NCBI GenBank assembly: GCA_002280555.1
Contig: NCEE01000010.1
Location: 1 to 64,000, forward strand
From: Sphingomonas sp. 32-62-10
Lineage (GTDB): Bacteria; Pseudomonadota; Alphaproteobacteria; Sphingomonadales; Sphingomonadaceae
Length of the DNA stretch: 64,000 nucleotides
Direction: 5' to 3'
Part shown: piece by piece, positions 43,746 to 53,243 of the stretch
Position numbering within the stretch: the first letter of the stretch is position 1
How the letters are laid out: every line of letters begins with the position of its first letter
Made by a program: the position numbers and the translations under genes
The notes under the pieces: generated by a model
Databases searched by the model: none
What the model was told of the DNA's origin: nothing
What the model saw: the letters and a program-made list of their open reading frames with translations, nothing else

Positions 43746-46019
43746 TCATACCAATTCGACGCCGTGGTCACTCGCCCACTCGCTGAGCGCCGCGCGCATA
43801 TCCCGCGGCGGATGGGCGAGCATGACGGCCATATCCTCGATCAGTTTCGCCCGGTCGAGCGACCGGATCATCGCCTTTACGGGGCCAACCGCCGCTGGCG
43901 TGATCGACAGCCGCTCAATCCCGAGCCCGATCAGCGCCATCGCCTCCAGCGTGCGCCCGCCCATTTCCCCGCACACCGCAAGATCGACGCCCGCCGCACG
44001 GGTAGGGCCGACGACACGGGACAGGAAGCGTAGAATCGCCGGGCTCAGCCAGTCGTAGCGCTCGGCGAGCTTGGGATTGGCCCGGTCGGCCGCGAACAGG
44101 AATTGCGTCAAATCATTGGTGCCGATCGACAGGAAATCGAGCCGAGGGAGCAGCACATCGAGCATCTCGGCAAGTGCCGGGACTTCCAGCATCGCGCCGT
44201 AGCGGATCAACGTTGGCAGCTTGCGCTGGCGCGAGGCGATCCAGGCGCGCTGCGCCTCGAACAGCGCCTGCGCCTCGTCAAACTCCCAGGGTTCAGACAC
44301 CATCGGGAACATCACATTGAGTGTCCGTCCCGCCGCCGCCTCGATCAGCGCACGCGCCTGTGCCTTCATCAAGCCGTCGCGTTCCAGCGCCAGCCGGATC
44401 GCGCGCCAGCCCATTGCCGGATTTTCCTCATCGCCGTCATCGCCCTTCAGATAGGGCAAGGCCTTGTCTCCGCCGATATCCACGGTGCGGAAGATGACCG
44501 GCCGATCACCGGCGGCATCAAGCACGTCCTTGTACAGCCGCTGCTGGCGCTCGCGCTGCGGCAGGGTGGCCGAGACAAGAAACTGAAATTCGGTGCGGAA
44601 CAGCCCAATCCCGTCGGCCCCGGTCAAATCGAGCGCGGCGACATCATCGCGCAGGCCGGCATTCACCATCAGCGTAAGCCGAGTGCCGTCGCGCGTCGTC
44701 GGCGGCTCGTCACGCATGGCCGCAAACGATGCCCGCCGCTTCTGACTGAGCAGAAGCTTGCCCTCAAACGATTCCTCGATCAGCGCGGTCGGGCGGGCGA
44801 ATACGGTCCCCGCCGTCACGTCAAGCAACAGCAGATCACCGTCGCCGATCAGGCGACGCACATCCTTGACTCGGCCGAGCACGGGCACGCCCATCGCGCG
44901 CGCAACGATCGTGACATGCGCGGTGAGCGATCCTTCCTCCAGGATCACCCCCTTCAGCCGCCGCCGGTCATATTCGAGCAGTTCTGCGGGCCCCAAGTTG
45001 CGCGCGATCAGGATCGTATCCGCCCGCAGCCCCATTTGCGCCGCGGTACCCATCTGGCCGGACACGATCCGCAGCAGCCGGTTCGACAGATCCTCGAGAT
45101 CATGCATCCGTTCGGCGAGCAACGGATCGTCGATCTGGCGCATCCGCATGCGGGTGCGCTGCTGAACGCGCTCGATCGCCGCTTCGGCGGTCAGCCCGCT
45201 GTCGATCGCCTCGTTGATGCGGCGGCTCCACCCTTCATCATAGGCGAACATCTTGTAGGTCTCGAGCACTTCGTCATGCTCGCCGCCCTTGCCGAACTCG
45301 GCCTGCGCCGCCATCCGCTCGATCTGCTCGCGCATCTTGTCGAACGCGCCATAAACGCGGTGCCGCTCGGCGTCGGCGTCCTCGGCGACGGTGTGCTCGA
45401 TCGTGATGCGTGGCTGATGATACACCGCCACGCCACGCGCCATGCCGTCGACCAGCTTCAACCCAGATATGCGCATCGCCGCCGTTGATTGCGGACGAGT
45501 CGTGGCAGCACCGGTCGCATCGATCAGATCGGCGTTGGCGATCAGCTCCGACAGTACCATCGCTACCGTCTGCAGGGCCTCCACCTCGACATCGGCATAA
45601 CGGTGCGGCTCGATATGCTGGACGCAGAGCACGCCCACTGCGCGCTCGCGCCGGATAATCGGCACGCCCGCAAAGCTATGGAATTTATCCTCGCCGGTTT
45701 CGGGCTTGTAGGCGAAATCGGGGTGCGAAGCGGCTTCGTCGAGGTTCAGAATCTCGACATCCTCGGCAATCGTGCCGACAAGGCCCTCGCCCAGCGCCAG
45801 TTTGGTCACGTGCACCGCCGCTTGATCGAGCCCCTGGGTCGCGAACAGCTCAAGCACGCCGTCGCGCAGCAAATAGATCGAGCAGACCTCGCTGTCGGTG
45901 GCCTCGCCGATGATCTTGACGACGCTGTTGAGCTTGGCCTGCGCGGTAGTGCGCGCCGCCATCACATCGTGAAGCCGGACGAGCATCTCGCGGGCAGAGG
46001 AGGAAGCGGCTATCGGCAC
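43746..46019 (-). CDS. ptsP: Phosphoenolpyruvate-protein phosphotransferase PtsP (EI-Ntr)
   Basis: 757 residues. The N-terminal GAF domain (about 20-160) is followed by the Enzyme I domains: the N-terminal helical HPr-binding part, the phospho-His segment EEGSLTAHVTIVARAMGVPV, and the PEP-binding barrel (GLFRTEFQFL, DIGGDKALPYL, MFPMVSEPWEFDEA, SIGTNDLTQFLFAADR). It starts the nitrogen PTS relay, which senses glutamine/alpha-ketoglutarate through the GAF domain and adjusts metabolism rather than carrying sugar. Confidence 0.95.
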   Translation of the reverse strand: MPIAASSSAREMLVRLHDVMAARTTAQAKLNSVVKIIGEATDSEVCSIYLLRDGVLELFATQGLDQAAVHVTKLALGEGLVGTIAEDVEILNLDEAASHPDFAYKPETGEDKFHSFAGVPIIRRERAVGVLCVQHIEPHRYADVEVEALQTVAMVLSELIANADLIDATGAATTRPQSTAAMRISGLKLVDGMARGVAVYHQPRITIEHTVAEDADAERHRVYGAFDKMREQIERMAAQAEFGKGGEHDEVLETYKMFAYDEGWSRRINEAIDSGLTAEAAIERVQQRTRMRMRQIDDPLLAERMHDLEDLSNRLLRIVSGQMGTAAQMGLRADTILIARNLGPAELLEYDRRRLKGVILEEGSLTAHVTIVARAMGVPVLGRVKDVRRLIGDGDLLLLDVTAGTVFARPTALIEESFEGKLLLSQKRRASFAAMRDEPPTTRDGTRLTLMVNAGLRDDVAALDLTGADGIGLFRTEFQFLVSATLPQRERQQRLYKDVLDAAGDRPVIFRTVDIGGDKALPYLKGDDGDEENPAMGWRAIRLALERDGLMKAQARALIEAAAGRTLNVMFPMVSEPWEFDEAQALFEAQRAWIASRQRKLPTLIRYGAMLEVPALAEMLDVLLPRLDFLSIGTNDLTQFLFAADRANPKLAERYDWLSPAILRFLSRVVGPTRAAGVDLAVCGEMGGRTLEAMALIGLGIERLSITPAAVGPVKAMIRSLDRAKLIEDMAVMLAHPPRDMRAALSEWASDHGVELV

Positions 46020-46071
46020 GATATCGGGCTAACAGAAAGCATTGCGTGATGACAGCGCCCCAAAGGACCGT

Positions 46072-46797
46072 TCACCGGTCAAGCGCCGAAAATCGGCTGT
46101 GCTGGCCAACGCGCCATTCGAATTCGACCGGCTGATCCGTCAACGGCCGACCATCGCGCATCGGCGGGCGCATCCTCAACAGCGGCAAGCCTTTGAGGAC
46201 GGCGGTGCGCACGCCCGGAATCGTCGGCGATTCGCTCAGGATGCGGCAATCGATGCGGGTGTCCGCCGCGACCAGGCAGCGCAGCCGGAAGGTGACGTCC
46301 ATTGGCACGCGCCACAGATCCTCCTGCATCAACGGGAAGAATTCCTCGTCGGTGATCTTGCGGATCCAGCGTGCTGGCGCGAGCCCGACCGGGGGCGATC
46401 GGGTGCGGCCGCCACCCATCACGATATCGCCGTCGGGGCTGGGGATTGTCGACGGTGCTGCAGGAGCGGCGGGAGGGGTTGGAACGGGTAACGCTGCCGG
46501 GCGGGGCGTCTCACGGATGGGCGGGGTTGGTTCGGCTGCGTTCTCGGGCGTCGAAGGTGCGGGCTTCGGGGCCGATGAAGCGGCGGGCGGCGCCGGTGCC
46601 TCGCTGGCCGGGAGTGGTAACAGTTTGACGATGAACGGACTCGCGCGCTCAGCGACGCGCCTGACGGTCGGGGCGAGCGTGAGCAGCAATAGCAATGCGA
46701 GATGTAGGGCGATAACGATCGCCAATGTCGACACCCGACGCAACGCCTCCGCGATACGTCCGTCCAACCATCCCGGCGATGCTGCTATCGCATTCAT
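46072..46797 (-). CDS. TonB-like periplasm-spanning protein
   Basis: 241 residues. It has a short cytoplasmic part, one membrane helix (about 23-43) and a long Pro/Ala/Glu-rich segment (about 60-125). The globular C-terminal domain ends near FEWRVGQH and contains CLVAADTRIDCRI, like the TonB C-terminal fold (FRLRC ... TAVLKGL). It may couple the proton motive force to TonB receptors, but no exbB/exbD is adjacent and the C-terminal match is loose. Confidence 0.6.
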   Translation of the reverse strand: MNAIAASPGWLDGRIAEALRRVSTLAIVIALHLALLLLLTLAPTVRRVAERASPFIVKLLPLPASEAPAPPAASSAPKPAPSTPENAAEPTPPIRETPRPAALPVPTPPAAPAAPSTIPSPDGDIVMGGGRTRSPPVGLAPARWIRKITDEEFFPLMQEDLWRVPMDVTFRLRCLVAADTRIDCRILSESPTIPGVRTAVLKGLPLLRMRPPMRDGRPLTDQPVEFEWRVGQHSRFSALDR

Positions 46798-46850
46798 CCG
46801 GCGATACTATCCGTCAAAGGTACAGCGCCACAACGGCTAAACAGGCGGGA

Positions 46851-47870
46851 TCACGCCGCGCGCTTCTCCAGCGCTTGCGCCGCCTCGTCCATCAACTGGC
46901 CAATAATCTCGGTCACCGGCTCTTCCCTCGTCACCATCCCGACCGACTGCCCCGCCATCAGCGAGCCATGTTCGACATCACCGTCAATCACCGCGCGGCG
47001 TAATGCGCCTGCCCAGAAATGTTCGATTTGCAATTGTGCCTCGCCCATCTCGACACTGCCAGCATCAAGTAAGGCGGCGACTTCGCGCTGCTTGGCGGTG
47101 AAAAGGTCAGCGCCCGCATTCTTCAGCGCGCGTACCGGGATCACGGGCAAGCGCGGATCGATCTGGACGCTGGCGATCGCGTCACGCGCCGAGGCGCGGA
47201 AAAACGCCTTTTTGAAATTGGGATGCGCGATGCTTTCGGTCGCGCACGCAAAGCGCGTGCCGAGCTGAACGCCCGCTGCCCCCATATCGAGATAGGCGGC
47301 AATCGCCTCACCCCGACCAATGCCGCCTGCGACGAACACCGGCACCTGATCGGCGACTTGCGGCAATATCTCCTGCGCGAGCACACTGGTCGAAACCGGG
47401 CCGATATGGCCGCCGGCTTCCATCCCCTCGACCACCAGCGCATCGACGCCCGATCGGATCAGCTTCTTCGCAAGGCTGAGCGCGGGGGCAAAGCAGATTA
47501 CCTTGGCGCCGCTCGCCTTGATCGCATCGAGCGCGCCCGCTGGCGGCAGTCCGCCCGCCAGCACGACATGCGTCACCTGATGCTTGGCGCACACCGCGAT
47601 TAGATCGAACAACTGCGGATGCATCGTGATCAGGTTCACACCGAACGGCTTGGTGGTCAGCGCCTTGGTCGCTGCGATCTCGGTATCGAGCAGCGCGGGC
47701 GTCATCGCCCCGCACGCAATCAACCCGAAACCACCGGCGTTGGAGATCGCTGAGACAAGGTGGCGTTCGGACACCCATGACATCGCGCCACAGATAATCG
47801 CGGTCTCGCTGCCGAGGAAATCACATCCACGCGCCATGCGCGCGGCGAGCCGATCGGCGCCGGCGCTCAA
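46851..47870 (-). CDS. FMN-dependent nitronate monooxygenase family enzyme
   Basis: 339 residues of the 2-nitropropane dioxygenase/FabK-like TIM-barrel family. Motifs visible are ICGAMSWVSERHLVSAISNAG, GGFGLIACG, VVEGMEAGGHIG and VFVAGGIGRGEAIAAYL-x-GAAGVQLGTRFACATES. Members oxidise alkyl nitronates or act as enoyl-ACP reductases; which one is not clear from sequence. The ATG overlaps the lysC stop (ATGA). Confidence 0.88.
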   Translation of the reverse strand: MSAGADRLAARMARGCDFLGSETAIICGAMSWVSERHLVSAISNAGGFGLIACGAMTPALLDTEIAATKALTTKPFGVNLITMHPQLFDLIAVCAKHQVTHVVLAGGLPPAGALDAIKASGAKVICFAPALSLAKKLIRSGVDALVVEGMEAGGHIGPVSTSVLAQEILPQVADQVPVFVAGGIGRGEAIAAYLDMGAAGVQLGTRFACATESIAHPNFKKAFFRASARDAIASVQIDPRLPVIPVRALKNAGADLFTAKQREVAALLDAGSVEMGEAQLQIEHFWAGALRRAVIDGDVEHGSLMAGQSVGMVTREEPVTEIIGQLMDEAAQALEKRAA

Positions 47871-49132
47871 GCGACCTCCTCCGCATCGAGCCCATAGGCC
47901 GTGTGCAGCACCCGCACCGCGAGTTCGGTATAATCCTCTTCGATCAGCACGCTGACCTTGATCTCGCTGGTCGAAATCGCCTGGATGTTGATGCCGCGAT
48001 CGGCCAGCGCCTTGAACATTGTCGAGGCGACACCGGCATGGCTGCGCATGCCGACGCCGACCACCGAGATTTTCGCGACCTTCGTATCGTGCACCAGGCT
48101 CGAATAACCGATATCGGTCTTTGCCTTGTCGAGCGCATCGAGCGCGCGGGCCAGTTCGGCCTGTGGCACGGTGAAGGTAACGTCGGTCGATCCGCTGTTG
48201 TGCGCGATGTTCTGGATGATCATGTCGACATTGATATTGATATCGGCGAGCGGGCCGAAAATCCGCGCGACCGCGCCGGGCTTGTCGGGCACCTCGATCA
48301 GCGTGATTTTGGCTTCGTTCTTGTCATGCGCGATGCCGGTGATGAGCTGGCGTTCCATATCGTCTCCGATTTCGTCGTCACCGACGATCATTGTACCAGG
48401 CAGCGTATCCGCCGTGGCCGAGTTGTTGGGATCATCGAAGCTGGAGAGCACCTGAATGCGCACCCCTTCCTTCATCGCCAGTCCCACCGACCGGGTCTGG
48501 AGCACCTTGGCACCGACGCTCGCGAGTTCCAGCATTTCTTCGTAAGTCACGCGGGTGAGCTTGCGGGCGCGCGGCACGATCCGCGGATCGGTGGTGTAGA
48601 CCCCGTCGACATCGGTGTAGATATCGCAGCGATCGGCTTTCACTGCCGCCGCCACCGCGACGGCCGAGGTATCCGAGCCACCCCGGCCAAGCGTCGACAC
48701 CCGGCCCGCCTCGGTCATGCCCTGAAAACCGGGGATCACCGCGACCTCACCCGACTCCATTGCGGCCACCAGCGCCTCGGTGTCGATATCGTCGATCCGC
48801 GCGGCGGCATGCGCACTCGACGAGCGGATCGGCAATTGCCACCCGAGCCAACTCCGTGCCGGGACGCCTGCCGCCTGCAGCGCGATGGCGAGCAGCCCGC
48901 TCGTTACCTGCTCCCCGCTGGCGACGACCACGTCATATTCGGCCGGATCATAGAGTGGCGATGCCTCACGGCAGAAATTGACGAGCCGGTCGGTCTCGCC
49001 CGCCATCGCCGAGACCACGACTGCGACCTGATGGCCCGCCGCCACTTCGCGCTTTACCCGCGCGGCAACATTCCTGATCCGCTCGATCCCGGCCATCGAC
49101 GTGCCGCCGAACTTCATCACGATGCGCGCCAT
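47867..49132 (-). CDS. lysC: Aspartate kinase
   Basis: 421 residues from ATG 49132 (ARIVMKFGGTSMAGIERIRN). The amino-acid kinase domain has VVSAMAGETDRL, GFQGMTEAGRVSTLGRGGSD and DIYTDVDGVYTTDPR. Two ACT domains follow (ISVVGVGMRSHAGVASTMFK), which give feedback inhibition by lysine/threonine. First step to lysine, threonine, methionine and diaminopimelate. Divergent from ubiG with 51 bp between the starts. Confidence 0.96.
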   Translation of the reverse strand: MARIVMKFGGTSMAGIERIRNVAARVKREVAAGHQVAVVVSAMAGETDRLVNFCREASPLYDPAEYDVVVASGEQVTSGLLAIALQAAGVPARSWLGWQLPIRSSSAHAAARIDDIDTEALVAAMESGEVAVIPGFQGMTEAGRVSTLGRGGSDTSAVAVAAAVKADRCDIYTDVDGVYTTDPRIVPRARKLTRVTYEEMLELASVGAKVLQTRSVGLAMKEGVRIQVLSSFDDPNNSATADTLPGTMIVGDDEIGDDMERQLITGIAHDKNEAKITLIEVPDKPGAVARIFGPLADININVDMIIQNIAHNSGSTDVTFTVPQAELARALDALDKAKTDIGYSSLVHDTKVAKISVVGVGMRSHAGVASTMFKALADRGINIQAISTSEIKVSVLIEEDYTELAVRVLHTAYGLDAEEVA

Positions 49133-49183
49133 GGGGAAACGGAAATCCTTGGGTTGGGAAGGGGCGGCTGATAAGTGGGGGTC

Positions 49184-49930
49184 ATGACAATGGCAAGCGA
49201 CTCCGCAACGATCCCCACGACCATCAACCCTGACGAGGCTGCGCATTTCGGTAAACTCGCGGCCGATTGGTGGGACCCCAAAGGATCGTCAGCAATGCTC
49301 CACCGGCTGAACCCGGCGCGGCTTGGCTTCATCCGTGCTGCTGCGAACACACACTGGCAGCTCGACAACCGCAGCTTCACGCCGCTGGCGGGCAAGACCG
49401 CGCTCGATGTCGGCTGTGGCGCGGGGCTGCTGTGCGAACCGCTGGCGCGGTTGGGCGCCCGGGTGACCGGGCTCGATGCCGCCCCCGAAAACATCGCCGC
49501 CGCGCGGGCCCATGCCGCGCAATCGGGCCTGACAATCGATTACCGCGCCGGCAGCGTTGAAAACCTCGGCAGCGAGCGCTTCGATCTCGTCACCTCGATG
49601 GAAGTGATCGAGCATGTGACCGATCCGGCAGCATTCATCGCCGGGCTGGCGGCAGCGCTGGCTGATGACGGGCTGCTGATCCTCTCCACCCCCAATCGCA
49701 CCGCACTGTCGCGGATCGGGCTGATTACCGTGGCGGAGGGGCTAGGCCAGATCCCGCGCGGCACGCATGACTGGGACAAGTTCCTGACCCCCGAAGAGCT
49801 TACCGCGCTGGTCGAAGGGGCAGGCTTGCGGGTGACCGATGTACGGGGCTTAAGCTTCTCCCCCGCCAAGGGATTTGTGGTGGGCGACGACATGAAGCTG
49901 AATTATCTGATGACCGCGGTTCGGGGGTAA
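49184..49930 (+). CDS. ubiG: Ubiquinone biosynthesis O-methyltransferase UbiG
   Basis: 248 residues from ATG 49184 (ATG 49190 also possible). The N-terminal UbiG signature is AAHFGKLAADWWDPKGSSAM-LHRLNPAR, followed by the AdoMet site DVGCGAGLLCEPLARLGA and the family end GLSFSPAKGFVVGDDMKLNYL. It methylates two hydroxyls in ubiquinone synthesis, matching coq7 elsewhere in the window. A hairpin follows its stop. Confidence 0.95.
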   Translation: MTMASDSATIPTTINPDEAAHFGKLAADWWDPKGSSAMLHRLNPARLGFIRAAANTHWQLDNRSFTPLAGKTALDVGCGAGLLCEPLARLGARVTGLDAAPENIAAARAHAAQSGLTIDYRAGSVENLGSERFDLVTSMEVIEHVTDPAAFIAGLAAALADDGLLILSTPNRTALSRIGLITVAEGLGQIPRGTHDWDKFLTPEELTALVEGAGLRVTDVRGLSFSPAKGFVVGDDMKLNYLMTAVRG

Positions 49931-49952
49931 ATCACGCCCCACAGAAGCTTAT

Positions 49953-49981
49953 CGTCACCCCGGAACGAGTCCGGGGTGACG
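49953..49981. terminator. 12-bp hairpin between convergent ubiG and phoD
   Basis: CGTCACCCCGGA (49953-49964) and TCCGGGGTGACG (49970-49981) pair perfectly around ACGAG. The sequence matches a palindromic repeat that I recall being scattered between sphingomonad genes. No T-run follows on either strand. A bidirectional end of transcription for the convergent genes is the simplest role. Confidence 0.65.
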
Positions 49982-50009
49982 GCTCAACCGCGTTAACTCC
50001 TCTGTACCT

Positions 50010-51635
50010 TCACCCCATCACATTCCGGCCGCGCATCACCGTCGCGGTGTGCCCGATGGTCGCCGCGACCGATTGCGTCTTGATCGTGTCGACGAAGATC
50101 CAGTCGTTGCTCACCTTGGTGGGCGTGATCGTCATCGCCATATAGCCGCGACGGCTGGTGTCGCACCATTTCAGTTCCTGATTGGTATCGACCAGTGCCT
50201 TGGCAACGATCTTCGGATCGACGCCGAGCGCGCTTTCGAAGCCGGGTGACGTAACGCCCTGCCCGGCGAATTCGACGCCTGCGGCCTTGCCGTCCTGCCC
50301 CAGATCATAGGCCCAGGCATTGTGGCTGTCACCCGACAGCACGACGAGATTCGCCCCCATGCCCTGCGCCGATTTCAGGAACCGCGAGCGGGCGGCGGGA
50401 TACCCATCCCATGCGTCGAGGTTGAACGGCAGGCCCGCCTTGGTCGCGGCAATGCCGGCGCGCATATAGGCCTTGGCGCGCGGATCGGCATCGGGGCCGA
50501 GCCAGCTTTCGGCACTGAGCGGCGTCGTCGTCTTGCCCATGATCGTGCCGAAGCCGACCACCTGCCACTTGGTGCCCGACTGCACCGATGCGCCCATCGC
50601 ATGCGCCAGCCAGTCTTCCTGCTGCGATCCCATCATCGACGATGCGGGATCCTGCCAGCTGCCATTGCGGAAATCGACCAACGCCTTGGCGGGATCGGCG
50701 CTGAACAGCAGCGGCGCGAGTTCATGCGGCTTGGTCCGGCCAATCAATCGGGTTTCGGTGCGGAACAGCGTGGCGAGCGTGCCGATCGGATAGGCTTTCC
50801 ACGGCTCGTCGGAAATCGGCATCCACTCGCGGTACGCTTGCATCGCGGCGGCACGGCGAGTGCTCCATTCGCCTTCGTTCTTCTGGTGGTTCTGCGCGCC
50901 ACCTTCCCAGCTGTCATTGGTCGATTCATGATCGTCCCACTGGACGATCATCGGCACCAGGCTGTGGAGTTTCTGCAGATCAGGGTCGCTGCGATAGCTC
51001 GCGAGGCGAAGCCGATAATCAGCGAGCTGGACGATCTCGGCGATAGGCAGCGGCGTGCGGCCACCCACCACATCCTTCACCGGCGGGTAAACGCCCGGCT
51101 GATACTCGTAATAATAATCGCCGAGATGGACCGCGAGATCGATATCATTGCGCGCGGCGGCATGGGCATAAGCGTTGAAATAACCGAACGGCATGTTCGA
51201 GCAGGAGAAGATCGCCACCTTGAACGACTGTGCCGCGCCGACGGGCAGTGTCTTAGTGCGGCCCACGGGCGAAAAGCTGCCATCGGGGGCGACGAAGCGG
51301 AAATAATAACGCGTGCCGGGCTTCAGCCCTGCGACGGTGATCTTGCTGGTGAAATCGCGCCAGCTGCCGGTGATCTGCGCGCCGCCCGACACGACCTTTG
51401 CAAAATCCGCAGTTTCGGAAATTTCTGCGGTCAGCCGGGCCGAATCACCCGCAGTTGGTACGTAACGCGTCCACAGCAGCACCGAATCGGCGGTTGGCTC
51501 GCCACTTGCCACCGAATGGGTGAATCCGCGTGCATCGGTGACATTGGGGGTCTGCGCAAAACCGGGGATGGCAAAGGCACCAAGGCCGATCGACCCGGTT
51601 ACCATGAACGAACGACGATCGATGCGGATGGTCAT
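50010..51635 (-). CDS. phoD: Alkaline phosphatase D (PhoD family), Tat-exported
   Basis: 541 residues from ATG 51635 (AAGGGGAGAG upstream). The N-terminus has a twin-arginine signal (IDRRSFMVTGSIGLG). The N-terminal PhoD domain (FTHSVASGEPTADSVLLWTR) is followed by the metallophosphoesterase core: HLGDYYYEYQPG, QWDDHESTNDSWEGG and VLSGDSHNAWAYDL. This Ca/Fe-type enzyme releases phosphate from mono- and diesters in the periplasm. An upstream start at 51707 would place residues before the Tat signal and is unlikely. Confidence 0.95.
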   Translation of the reverse strand: MTIRIDRRSFMVTGSIGLGAFAIPGFAQTPNVTDARGFTHSVASGEPTADSVLLWTRYVPTAGDSARLTAEISETADFAKVVSGGAQITGSWRDFTSKITVAGLKPGTRYYFRFVAPDGSFSPVGRTKTLPVGAAQSFKVAIFSCSNMPFGYFNAYAHAAARNDIDLAVHLGDYYYEYQPGVYPPVKDVVGGRTPLPIAEIVQLADYRLRLASYRSDPDLQKLHSLVPMIVQWDDHESTNDSWEGGAQNHQKNEGEWSTRRAAAMQAYREWMPISDEPWKAYPIGTLATLFRTETRLIGRTKPHELAPLLFSADPAKALVDFRNGSWQDPASSMMGSQQEDWLAHAMGASVQSGTKWQVVGFGTIMGKTTTPLSAESWLGPDADPRAKAYMRAGIAATKAGLPFNLDAWDGYPAARSRFLKSAQGMGANLVVLSGDSHNAWAYDLGQDGKAAGVEFAGQGVTSPGFESALGVDPKIVAKALVDTNQELKWCDTSRRGYMAMTITPTKVSNDWIFVDTIKTQSVAATIGHTATVMRGRNVMG

Positions 51636-51740
51636 GCTGTCTCTCCCCTTGGCCTTGTTGGCGGCCATTGCACGCCGACATGGACGATATGTGACAGCTT
51701 TACGCAAGACCGACTTTGGACAGATGCGTCGCCAAAAGGC

Positions 51741-53243
51741 ATGACGGATGCGATGACCCTGCCTTCACGCCTGACCACCGATCATCCCGACGCCCCCGCT
51801 ATGTCGGCGCTCGCGCTGGTGGCATTGCTGGGCAGCACATTGGCGATGCTCGCCCTGTCCAGGCCGATTGACCATGACGAGAGCCAATATGTCGCGGCTG
51901 CCGTGCTCGCCTGGGGAAAGCTGCCCTATCGCGATTTTGCGTATCTGCAGACACCGCTGCAGCCTTTGGTCTTTGCGCCGATCGCAGCGATGGCGGGCAC
52001 CTTGGCCTATCCCGCACTGCGGCTGGTGAATGCGCTGCTGGGGGCAGGCACCGTTGTCGCCATTTATGCCGCGGCGCGCGCGGGAGGTGTCAGCCAAAGA
52101 ATCGCGTTGGCCAGTGCCGGTCTTTTTGCATCGAGTGACATCTTTCTGTTCAGCATATCGGTCGCGCGCAACGATGCCCTGCCAGCGGCGATGTTGGCGA
52201 TCGCCTGCTGGCTGATCATGCGCGCCGAAAACGGGAAGGCGAACACGGTAAGCGCAGCCCTGATCGGTGCGCTGCTGGCAGGCGCAGCGGCGGCTAAAAT
52301 TTCCTATGCGATTCCAGCCGCAGCTTATGGCTTTTATGCGCTGGCCGATCGCACCCATCGCCCGGTGACGGTGGCGCTCGGGGCAGCGCCAATTGTTGCG
52401 CTGGTCGGCTGGCTTTGGGCGCTGGCGCCGGGCGCCTTCTGGTTCGAGGTCATCACTTTTCCCGCCCGCGCCCCGGTCGACTGGTACGCGGGCGGCGCAC
52501 GCGCATTCAAGCTGACGCTGGCCGCAAAGTTCGGCGATACGCTGAAGTTTCTGGCGCTCGGTCCCGCGCTGCTGGCGGTGTGGGCGGCCATGCGTGGCGG
52601 GCTACGCGGTCACGCTACCCGCGTGCTCGACATCCTGATCATCGCCGGCTTGATCGCCGCACTGCTGCCAACGCCGACCTGGCGGCAATATCTGTTACCC
52701 CTGTTGCCCGCGCTGTTCATTCGGTTGGGGCTGGCATGGCAGGTAAGGCCGCCGGGCAGCGGCCAGCGCGTCACCGCGATCGTCCTCGCCTGTGCTGGCA
52801 TCGCGCCGTCAGTCGAAGCCCTGATCGGGGCCAGCCGACACGGCCTACCGGTGGTGCAGGCCGCGCATGAAAGCGCCGCCATCGCCGCCGCGCTCAATGC
52901 CGCCCGGATTACCGGCCCGGTCGCCACGCTATCGCCCCAATTCGTGCCTGCCACGGGCCGTCCGATCGATCCGCGTTTTGCAACGGGGCCGTTCTTCTAT
53001 CGCAGTCGATCGCTGCTTCCCGCCGCGCAGGCTAACCGGTGGCAGATGGTCTCGCAGGACCAGTCGCTGCCCGTCACCCCCCCGCCTGCCGCCTTGCTGA
53101 TCGGCGGGGAAGATCGCTGGACGAGCGGCAGTGCGGCGGTTGAGGCTACCTTGTTACGGCATCCGCCGTTCGATCGCTGGCGGCGCTTGCCGGTCGCCAG
53201 CGACCGGTTCCGGCTTTACGCGCCGCCTGCGGGCGAACCTTAG
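51741..53243 (+). CDS. GT-C membrane glycosyltransferase (GT39/ArnT-like)
   Basis: 500 residues with about 10-11 helices. The first periplasmic loop has RPIDHDESQYVAAA, the Asp-Glu pair typical of GT39/ArnT-type transferases that use polyprenyl-phosphate sugars; ARNDALPAAMLAIACW and TPTWRQYLLPLLPALF fit the same fold. The acceptor is unknown. ATG 51741 has only AAAAGG nearby; ATG 51753 is an alternative. The long open frame upstream (from 50322) is antisense to phoD and not coding. Its end overlaps the convergent DUF2141 gene by 4 bp. Confidence 0.78.
   Translation: MTDAMTLPSRLTTDHPDAPAMSALALVALLGSTLAMLALSRPIDHDESQYVAAAVLAWGKLPYRDFAYLQTPLQPLVFAPIAAMAGTLAYPALRLVNALLGAGTVVAIYAAARAGGVSQRIALASAGLFASSDIFLFSISVARNDALPAAMLAIACWLIMRAENGKANTVSAALIGALLAGAAAAKISYAIPAAAYGFYALADRTHRPVTVALGAAPIVALVGWLWALAPGAFWFEVITFPARAPVDWYAGGARAFKLTLAAKFGDTLKFLALGPALLAVWAAMRGGLRGHATRVLDILIIAGLIAALLPTPTWRQYLLPLLPALFIRLGLAWQVRPPGSGQRVTAIVLACAGIAPSVEALIGASRHGLPVVQAAHESAAIAAALNAARITGPVATLSPQFVPATGRPIDPRFATGPFFYRSRSLLPAAQANRWQMVSQDQSLPVTPPPAALLIGGEDRWTSGSAAVEATLLRHPPFDRWRRLPVASDRFRLYAPPAGEP

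Noticed and set aside
44103..45488. 461-codon plus-strand frame opposite ptsP
   Set aside because: Shadow of the ptsP gene; no motif, composition dominated by Arg, Gln and His.
43746..46019. Unusual phospho-His context (LTAHVTIVAR) in PtsP as a sign of inactivity
   Set aside because: The His and surrounding hydrophobic pattern are kept, and the replaced residues vary in this family, so loss of function is not supported.
50322..51740. Long plus-strand open frame upstream of the GT-C glycosyltransferase, which would make a 973-residue protein
   Set aside because: It lies antisense to phoD, has Arg/His/Gly-rich shadow composition and no family motif. The membrane protein with its own clear start begins at 51741.
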